Assembly (NCBI RefSeq): GCF_025399195.1
Contig: NW_026252114.1
Coordinates: 62,001-126,000 of the forward strand
DNA: 64,000 nucleotides
Reading direction: 5' to 3'
Source of the DNA: Umbelopsis ramanniana AG
Taxonomy: Eukaryota; Mucoromycota; Umbelopsidomycetes; Umbelopsidales; Umbelopsidaceae
The number at the start of each line of letters is the position of its first letter. Within the stretch, counting starts at the first letter, position 1. Position numbers and translations under genes: made by a program. Of the stretch, positions 60,128 through 64,000 are shown piece after piece. The notes under the pieces are model-generated. The model searched no databases. It was not told where the DNA came from and was given only the letters and a program-made list of their open reading frames with translations.

Positions 60128-61556
60128 TCATGAATCCAGGTGCATGGCACAGCCAAAGGTGTATCGCTGGGCATAAAAGTGCAAGGAGGCGCGATAGTGG
60201 AAGAATATTCCCAAACAAACAAAGATATGCCAGATCGCATGGCTATGAAGACCAGCAAAGTCGAAGCGGCCTGGGTACATCTTTTCCGGGAAGCGGTTTG
60301 CATCTAAATGGAAACGGATAAAAGTTCAGTCACGGGGGGTTTTGCTGTACTACACATTGAAGCCCAACAACTTACAGATTGCCACACCGAAGAGATACAT
60401 AGCTACACTGTACCACACAGGCTTCAAGAATTCCCAGGTGCTGCTAGGGCCATTCAAGAAGGTGATGTGGACCACAGGTACCGCCGAGCTAAAGGCCATT
60501 AACAAGAACACGCCAATACGAACAGGTCGAAAAGGTTTGGTGTCCCAAAATGGGAACATGGGCATGACGATTCCAGTGGAACCAACCAATGCCGTAAACA
60601 TCATGTAGCGAAACTTTGCAACAGGTCGGCAATAATATGAGTAGTACTCGGTCATGAGAACGGACGCAGTGATCAAGATAGATATACCAATATAGTCAAG
60701 TGTGGCTGTAAAGCTCTTGATGGCATGTTGGGAGTGGCAGATGAAAGTGTGATAGATGGAGGAGCAGATCAAGCACTTTAAAGCAGCCAAGAAGAAAGTG
60801 AGCGTGATAGCCCGATCATTGGTGGTTGCTTCAGGAAACTGTTTCTATAAACGAGATAGGTGGATTTGAATTTAACTAGACATTCTTCCGAGAATTCGTC
60901 ATGGGAGAGTTTGTCCACTTACGTTGAAAGCGTAGACACCTAATCCAGCAAAGAAGACAAATCCTATAAGATGACTCCAGATATTCATAGTTTCGTTATG
61001 AAGAGCAAAAATGGACTTGAGGCAAGCTCTGTTGCTTTGGTAAAACCGATAGCTGAATTTCAATATGAGGGGTTTTGAGTTCGTTAGTCAACATAAAAAA
61101 AACACAACAAAAATTTAGGCTCTGCAAATAACGAAGGGGTCCAGCGACTTACCCAGTAAGAATGTATTGGTTCTCTTGCCATTCGTTAGGAAGTTCATCG
61201 AAGGATAGAAGGCGTTGTGCTCCTACCACGGCAGCTTTGGCCGTATCCCACTTCTCGTGTACCTGATCATCCACGTATCGAAGGATGCCCGTGCTATCGG
61301 CATCTTCAATTTCACGGATTTTTGAATTGACAGAAGCCAGCAATTGCTCGGTAAACGAACCGTCTTCCTGTGATGGTAGAACGGAGGTGGACAGTGACCG
61401 TGAGCGACTAGGCTGGTCATGTTTCTCAAGTGACTCAGAGGCGGTGGACTGAGAGTGTCTACGTGTATGTAAACGTGGAGACGGAGGCTTCAGAGTGATT
61501 ACTTGTGGCTTGCGTGGGCGAGCGGTAGTAATAGTTGTCAACGCTGATGTCGACAT
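60128..61556 (-). CDS. IZH1: PAQR/adiponectin-receptor-like seven-helix membrane protein (Izh family)
   Basis: Four exons (complement): 61556-61153, 61052-60923, 60844-60376, 60303-60128; 392 residues. A 130-residue basic, Ser-rich cytosolic N-terminus leads into the PAQR core: YRFYQSNRACLKSIFALHNE, TMNIWSHLIGFVFFAGLG, SSIYHTFICHS, and at the end FPEKMYPGRFDFAGLHSHAI-WH. The His residues of S-x-x-x-H and HSH-x-x-WH are the metal-site residues of PAQR hydrolases (ceramidase-like in animals; Izh proteins affect zinc and lipid homeostasis in yeast). An upstream in-frame ATG at 61619 would add 21 hydrophobic residues. The start at 61556 is preferred because PAQR N-termini are cytosolic. Confidence 0.88.
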
Positions 61557-63181
61557 TGTGAATGAGAGTCTGTGGAGAGAGAAAGAAAGAAGAATAAAAA
61601 AAAATATCGGGTTTGACATAAAACTAAATTGCAGTTGTTTTATTTTTTAGATGCCAGATCAATTTCGGAGCCAAATGCAGCAATCACCAAGATTTTCCCC
61701 AGTTTCGTTGTCAACACCAGCCCTTGCCCAGCCGTAGCCTCACTATCCTGAGGCTGCTTACGCAGGCCATTTGCTGCTAAGACGCCGTTATCACAATCTC
61801 CTACATACAGTTACCTTGCATAGTGGTCGTCCTAAGTGACGGATCACTCCCTATGTCCCTTGCATTTATCAAAAATCAGCCGGAAAAGAAACCAAGGATA
61901 AAGTAAAAAAAAAAAAAAAAAAATCATCTTGGTCATCCCCGTTAACGGATAGATACTTACCAACGTGATGAGCTTGGTTCGAAATGGCAGGCATCCAGAG
62001 GGTATCTTTTGTTTGTGTTCTTCGCACCACCCAGCGAATAGTAACGACACAACCACACCCATCTGCTTAACTAGCCCCTAGTCACGTTTATGTGCAAGTA
62101 AACCTCTTTGTTAGCACGTGTGGATGGCCATAACCATCAATGTCTTGACATCATTTTTTATTCTCGCACGCACAAAAAATCTTGATCCACAGTCAGAACA
62201 GTTGTAAAGTCGATAACTAGACGTATTTTATTGAGAATGGAACGGAACGGCACGCATCGGCCCAAAAATGCCGTATTTTACTACTGAAATAAAAAATTTC
62301 GGCCCTGCTACACACCATTGGTCCAGTACGTTTTCATCTGACACCAATGAGTATCTTCTTTTGCTACTGATGTTTCAGCGGGTCGTTCCTAGCACGTGGA
62401 GTGGTAAGGGTATGCCGGACCACTTCTTATCATCAGGGCATTTGTTAGAGGTTGTGTAAAAAGTCACGGGAAAAGACCGACGGGCGCGATTCCGTCGGTC
62501 AGCATGTTACTTCCTGTGACGAGCCTTGTCAAGTACCGTTGCTTGGCCCATGCATGCTGCCTGAGTCTATTTTACCGTTGGTCCAGCCAGAAAAGTCATT
62601 TGATATGCATATGTACGAATGGTCCTCCTTCCTCTATACACTAATACAGTACTGAAGGGTCAGTGTACCTAGCTGATTTGACCAGTGATATTTATCACCG
62701 GCAACACTAAGAAAATTAGACCGAAAACTTTGATATTCAAAAATTTTCCTAGCCTAATGATAAAAAAATGAAATCCCACTAAAACCGTTTGAGGATTGGA
62801 GTCATCAAAACAAAAGTCTTTCACACAGTCTCTCATTATAACATTTTCTCGCTTATCGGCATAGTACGTTTGTTATGTTTAATTCTATTCTATTGGTTTC
62901 TGATGATACATGTATTATAAGCAAGCAACGACAGCCGTTCTAATATATACATTCAATATGATGTTTATTTTTTTGGTAAAACTGTTTTGGTTTTTTTTTG
63001 TACGGCTATGACAAGATATTGCGACACCAGGCCGACTAATATCTTGGTAGCAAAATTGGCAGATGTTTTTACACTGAAAAAAAATACATTCTATAGGTGG
63101 GGGGGACCTGACCATCTTCTTTTTTTTTACATGCAAGGTCAGAAAGAGAATGAACGGTTTGGGGGTTGGCTACTTTGTTCT
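61557..63181. other. 1.6 kb intergenic region
   Basis: Upstream of PAQR and downstream of the DPBB gene. It contains an A tract (61906-61922) and a GC-rich hairpin at 62475-62500. Short frames on both strands match no family. Confidence 0.45.
62475..62500. repeat. Perfect GC-rich inverted repeat (hairpin)
   Basis: Arms GACCGACGG (62475-62483) and CCGTCGGTC (62492-62500) pair over 9 bp with an 8-nt loop (GCGCGATT). It stands out against AT-rich surroundings and lies in a gene-free stretch. It may be a structured RNA element or a dimeric protein site. Confidence 0.55.
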
Positions 63182-63556
63182 TTAAGCCCATTCCCAGGAG
63201 ATGGAGATACGGCCGTCAGACATGTCACCAATCTTTTTAAAGGCAGAGGGTGAGAGATCCAAGCTTCCACTGTCGCACTCGGGGCAGGTGTCGACGATCT
63301 TGACAGTAACAGAGCCATTGGGACCCTTCACTTTAGCGGACTTGCCGCAATACTTGTTCTTACCCATTTGGGGTGCGTTGAGAGCAGCTACCATTTCAGA
63401 ATCTTCGTTGGTTTTTCCACAGCTTCCTAGGCCAACGGAATAGTAGGTACCGTCACCTGAATATTGAGATCTGCGTTGAATGGATGCAGCAGGAGCGGCC
63501 ATGGCGCATGAAAGGAGGGCTGCGAGCAGAACAAAAATGTAGCTAGTGACTTGCAT
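63182..63556 (-). CDS. Secreted DPBB (expansin/RlpA/barwin-like) protein
   Basis: Single-exon, 124-residue protein. The signal peptide (MQVTSYIFVLLAALLSCAMA) is followed by APAASIQRR, where Arg-Arg may be a Kex2 site. The domain has GDGTYYSVGLGSCGKTNEDS, then EMVAALNAPQMG, CGKSAKVKGPNGSVTVKIVD, TCPECDSGSLDLSPSAFKKI and a terminal ISWEW. This is the six-stranded double-psi beta-barrel of expansin-like proteins, with four Cys and an Asp of the TCPEC-x-x-GSLDLS block. The carbohydrate-binding domain of full expansins is absent. It probably acts at the cell wall or outside; activity is unknown. A TATA box is at 63661-63669. Confidence 0.9.
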   Translation of the reverse strand: MQVTSYIFVLLAALLSCAMAAPAASIQRRSQYSGDGTYYSVGLGSCGKTNEDSEMVAALNAPQMGKNKYCGKSAKVKGPNGSVTVKIVDTCPECDSGSLDLSPSAFKKIGDMSDGRISISWEWA

Positions 63557-64000
63557 GGTGTCGTAGAATTGGATTATATAAAAATGAAATGAAGGAGAAC
63601 GTCCAGCGTTTGATGAAGAAGAGAGTGCTAATGAATATGGTATGAAAGTAATCCGCTGGCCCTTTTATACATTTTGACCAAGAGGTCTCGACACGCGAGC
63701 GGACACATAAAAAAGTCTTTTTGACGGCGGAGATGAGAGGGGACCCGACTCGAAGAGTCTTATAGCTCGGTACGCTGAACTACTTTTCAAGTTCTTTTGT
63801 CTATGCGTCGGTCTAGAATTCAATACTTTACCCTCTAGTGCCTTCTAGCGTAAATTACGATGATCAACAAATTACCTGTTTCATAACTCAAGGGAAATAC
63901 CTCGTAAACGTGCCCATGCGTTAAGCCTTTTGGTCACCACTGTGAAACGTTGCGCGATATGACAGACTCCATCATATTTGTTCAGCAGCATGATGTCTCA
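63557..64000. other. Promoter region of the DPBB gene, window end
   Basis: TATAAAAGG (minus strand, 63661-63669) lies about 105 nt before the ATG, with a CCCCT-type stress-element sequence (minus-strand reading of aggggac) near 63737-63745. No other gene is seen before the window ends. Confidence 0.45.

Noticed and set aside
63742-63765. Arm-loop resembling a tRNA T-arm (TTCGAGTC on the minus strand)
   Set aside because: The pairing does not form a five-pair T-stem with a seven-base loop, and no acceptor or anticodon arm can be drawn.

Overview
The window looks like a nuclear contig of a filamentous, early-diverging fungus, most likely Mucoromycota (Mucorales-type). This is inferred from AT-rich DNA, many short GT-AG introns (mostly 50-110 nt, 1-13 per gene), and fungal-type genes such as APSES, Ste11, MOB2 and the saccharopine enzymes. 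Complex-I and complex-V assembly factors are present, and lysine metabolism uses a fused LKR/SDH gene instead of separate LYS1/LYS9-type genes. No species can be named from the sequence alone. I see no virus-like element, no transposon coding sequence, no CRISPR array and no tRNA or rRNA gene.

Layout. 0-18 kb: the C-terminal part of an ECT2-like RhoGEF (+), a possible micro-ORF, NDUFAF5 (+), a WWE-like protein (-), a secreted trypsin-like protease (-), bifunctional alpha-aminoadipic semialdehyde synthase (-), an FCP1-like HAD phosphatase (-) and DAHP synthase (-). 18-31 kb: a large PPR protein (-), then a 2.9 kb gene-poor stretch carrying a striking cluster of one 9-bp motif and a fragment of a GH28 pectinase-like gene, then eIF3b (-) and a diacylglycerol-lipase-like enzyme (-). 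31-41 kb: a Cys-rich type I membrane protein (+), glucosamine-6-phosphate deaminase (+), ALG9 (+), metallothionein (+) and MOB2 (+). 41-50 kb: a Ste11/Byr2 MAPKKK (+) and an SCYL2-type pseudokinase (-). 50-64 kb: a Rad60/Esc2-like SUMO-domain protein (+), a PhyH-type dioxygenase (+), an APSES/ankyrin cell-cycle factor (+), an RGS protein (-), a small membrane protein (-), a TMEM70-family protein (-), a PAQR receptor (-) and a secreted DPBB protein (-).

Functionally this is mostly housekeeping: translation, lysine and aromatic amino-acid metabolism, N-glycosylation, mitochondrial assembly. Several polarity and signalling genes are present (RhoGEF, MOB2, Ste11, RGS, PAQR, APSES factor), and three secreted or surface proteins. 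Gene models below were built by reading splice sites and checking that every exon junction keeps the reading frame. They are predictions without transcript support. The observations most worth a second look are the TTATCAGAT cluster with its duplicated CCAAT-plus-palindrome module, the 20-bp palindrome upstream of metallothionein, the fused LKR/SDH gene, the MCB box in front of the APSES gene, and the basic tail on the deaminase.
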